Source: Chloroflexota bacterium | GTDB taxonomy: Bacteria; Chloroflexota; Anaerolineae; Aggregatilineales; J027 | Length of the DNA stretch: 64,000 bases | Assembly (NCBI GenBank): GCA_024434115.1 | Contig: QMIT01000010.1 | Coordinates: 124,001-188,000, forward strand | Direction: 5' to 3' | In this document: positions 62,700 to 64,000 of the stretch, one piece after another | Layout of the letters: every line of letters begins with the position of its first letter | Numbering within the stretch: the stretch's first letter is position 1 | Notes under the pieces: generated by a model | Told to the model about the DNA's origin: nothing | Seen by the model: the letters and a program-made list of their open reading frames with translations, nothing else | Database searches by the model: none | Program-made: the position numbers and the translations under genes

Positions 62700-63662
62700 A
62701 TGTCTGAAATCAAACCCAACCTCAAAACTGAGCAACCCGATGCTGACGAAGATTTGATTTATGAGCCGGGGGTGCGCCAAAAACCGCATACGGCTGTTTA
62801 TGTGGTCATCAGCATCATCGGTTTGGCGATTGGCTTGGGGGCAGGACTGTTTTATACATGGCAGGTTGATCCCGTCATTGAGCGCAACACTGGCCCAGAC
62901 AAACTCCGCGAAGAAGATCAAATCAATTATGTGATTGCGGTAGGGCTTGATTATGCCTATACCGGAAATTTAGACCGGGCCTATAATTTGCTGGCACAGG
63001 TTAAGCCGGGGAGTGATCCATTCCAAGTGGCGGCTGATACGGTCTGCACCTTGACCCGGCAGGGACGGATACAAACCAGTGCCGATATTCAAGCCATCCG
63101 TAATTTAATCGCCATTTTTCAGGGGCAGCCGGATGTGCAGGCCAACTGCGATATAGGGGTTTTTAATGTTTCCAACACACCAACGCCGACACCACAGGTC
63201 ACATTGCCGACCCCGACGCCAACGACGCCCCCTATCGCAACCAAGACCGCCACACCTGAAGTGCCAATTGTGCAGGAAACCATTCCAGTTGGCCCGAATG
63301 CCACTCAGCCAAGTATCGCAGGCGAGATGGAGGTCGTCGCACAGCGCCAATTTTGTGATGCTGCCAATCCCGGCGTGATAGAGATTTATGTGCAGGAAGA
63401 AACCAGTATCCAAATTCCCGGCGTGGCAATTGAAGTGCGTTGGGCGGGGACAGGCGGTCAACAAAGCCAGATTTTCTATACGGGCCTGAAACCCGAAATT
63501 GGGCTTGGATATGCCGATTTCAAGATGGAACCCGGCGTCGCCTATATCGTGAGCCTGCCTAATTATGGTGCAACAACCGAACGACTGGTGGCGCGTACTG
63601 ATGGGTGTGAAAGCGGTGCGGTCATTTCCTACGAAATTTATTTTAGAGAGACTACCGACTAA
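62700..63662 (+). CDS. Membrane-anchored protein with TPR-like and beta domains
   Basis: 320 residues: span (about 32-52), a helical region (YVIAVGLDYAYTGNLDRAYN), a Thr/Pro linker (TPTPQVTLPTPTPTTPP), and a beta-rich C-terminal part (EIYVQEETSIQIPGVAIEVR, GLGYADFKMEPGVAYIVSLP) that looks like an Ig-like extracellular domain. It follows its shorter relative by 24 bases. No enzyme signature. Confidence 0.7.
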   Translation: MSEIKPNLKTEQPDADEDLIYEPGVRQKPHTAVYVVISIIGLAIGLGAGLFYTWQVDPVIERNTGPDKLREEDQINYVIAVGLDYAYTGNLDRAYNLLAQVKPGSDPFQVAADTVCTLTRQGRIQTSADIQAIRNLIAIFQGQPDVQANCDIGVFNVSNTPTPTPQVTLPTPTPTTPPIATKTATPEVPIVQETIPVGPNATQPSIAGEMEVVAQRQFCDAANPGVIEIYVQEETSIQIPGVAIEVRWAGTGGQQSQIFYTGLKPEIGLGYADFKMEPGVAYIVSLPNYGATTERLVARTDGCESGAVISYEIYFRETTD

Positions 63663-63673
63663 ACGGAGTGTTC

Positions 63674-64000
63674 ATGGCAGACGGCATCTACCGATTTCCC
63701 GAAGGCTTCCTGTGGGGCACAGCCACCGCCGCCCATCATGTGGAGGGCTATATGAACAATAGCTGGTCGCACTGGGAAAACATGGAAACGGGCGCGGTCT
63801 TTAAAAAGCAAAAAAATGGGCGAGCCTGCGAGTGGTGGGATGGGCGCTGGGTTGAAGATTTTGACCGGATGCAGTATTTAGGCCATAACACGCATCGCCT
63901 CTCGGTGGAATGGAGTCGAATTCAGCCCGAACCAGACATATTTGATGAGTCCGCCCTGCAAAAATATCGTGAGATGCTAGAAGGGCTGCAAAAACGCGGG
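63674..64000 (+). CDS. Glycoside hydrolase family 1 beta-glucosidase, 5' part
   Basis: 109 residues visible; the gene runs off the right edge. The opening FPEGFLWGTATAAHHVEGYM, with the HxEG form of the family signature, then DFDRMQYLGHNTHRLSVEWSRIQP, is the typical GH1 start (Trp-Gly-x-Ala, His and WSRI). The catalytic glutamates lie beyond the window. GGAG lies 7 bases before the ATG. Confidence 0.93.
   Translation, partial: MADGIYRFPEGFLWGTATAAHHVEGYMNNSWSHWENMETGAVFKKQKNGRACEWWDGRWVEDFDRMQYLGHNTHRLSVEWSRIQPEPDIFDESALQKYREMLEGLQKRG

Overview
The window looks like chromosomal DNA of a Chloroflexota bacterium, most likely of the Anaerolineae lineage. This is inferred from gene content, not from a marker-gene search. 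The clues are mid-range base composition, many exported proteins with Thr/Pro-rich linkers (TPT, TPEP), a DUF6754-type membrane protein, a scaffold full of PDW motifs, a solitary GlmL/MutL-family ATPase, and very large GAF-domain sensor kinases. No plasmid, prophage, CRISPR array or insertion sequence is evident.

Layout. 1-5.1 kb: a partial gene end, a two-module AAA+ ATPase of the kind found with contractile injection systems, a left-handed beta-helix protein and an acyl-ACP-reductase-like dehydrogenase. 5.2-16.8 kb: a signalling locus with a response regulator carrying a degenerate GGDEF domain, a 2977-residue histidine kinase (13 GAF and 3 PAS domains), a CheY-like regulator and an alpha/beta-hydrolase that has lost its nucleophilic serine. 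16.8-20.9 kb: RNA biology, with the SRP RNA gene and its near-consensus promoter, a YabE-like G5/DUF348 protein next to rsmA, the RNase P RNA gene and rluE. 20.9-29.1 kb: mostly minus-strand WD40, substrate-binding, SecG, CAP-domain, RecR and TrmD genes, plus a plus-strand FecR-domain gene. 29.1-37 kb: a secreted unknown, hutI, rdgB, a methyltransferase, DUF3048, GH114, an orphan ABC ATPase, a PlsC-type acyltransferase and a STAS protein.

37.2-48.5 kb is the least explained and most interesting part: eight consecutive plus-strand genes, tightly packed and ending at a strong terminator. They encode a 100-residue protein with a probably leaderless mRNA, a DUF6754 protein, two six-span membrane proteins flanking a 1116-residue scaffold with 9 PDW and 3 PEW motifs, a MutL-family ASKHA ATPase, a partner ending in a KOW-like module, and two paralogous acidic, membrane-anchored, Thr-rich proteins, one of them truncated. 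They look like one membrane-bound machine of unknown function.

48.5-51.7 kb holds a small minus-strand accessory cluster led by an excisionase-like HTH gene. Its near-consensus promoter is covered by two inverted repeats and is followed by small genes with good ribosome-binding sites. An HNH nuclease gene with its own palindrome lies beside it. 51.7-58 kb: a metallo-beta-lactamase-fold protein, a membrane-tethered Ser/Thr kinase with HAD in place of HRD, FtsH, two unknowns and a methyltransferase. 58-64 kb: an SDR, a NUDIX hydrolase, an ECF sigma/anti-sigma pair, tRNA-Leu(CAA) with promoter and terminator, a LAGLIDADG-type gene directly downstream of it, two related membrane-anchored proteins and the start of a GH1 beta-glucosidase.
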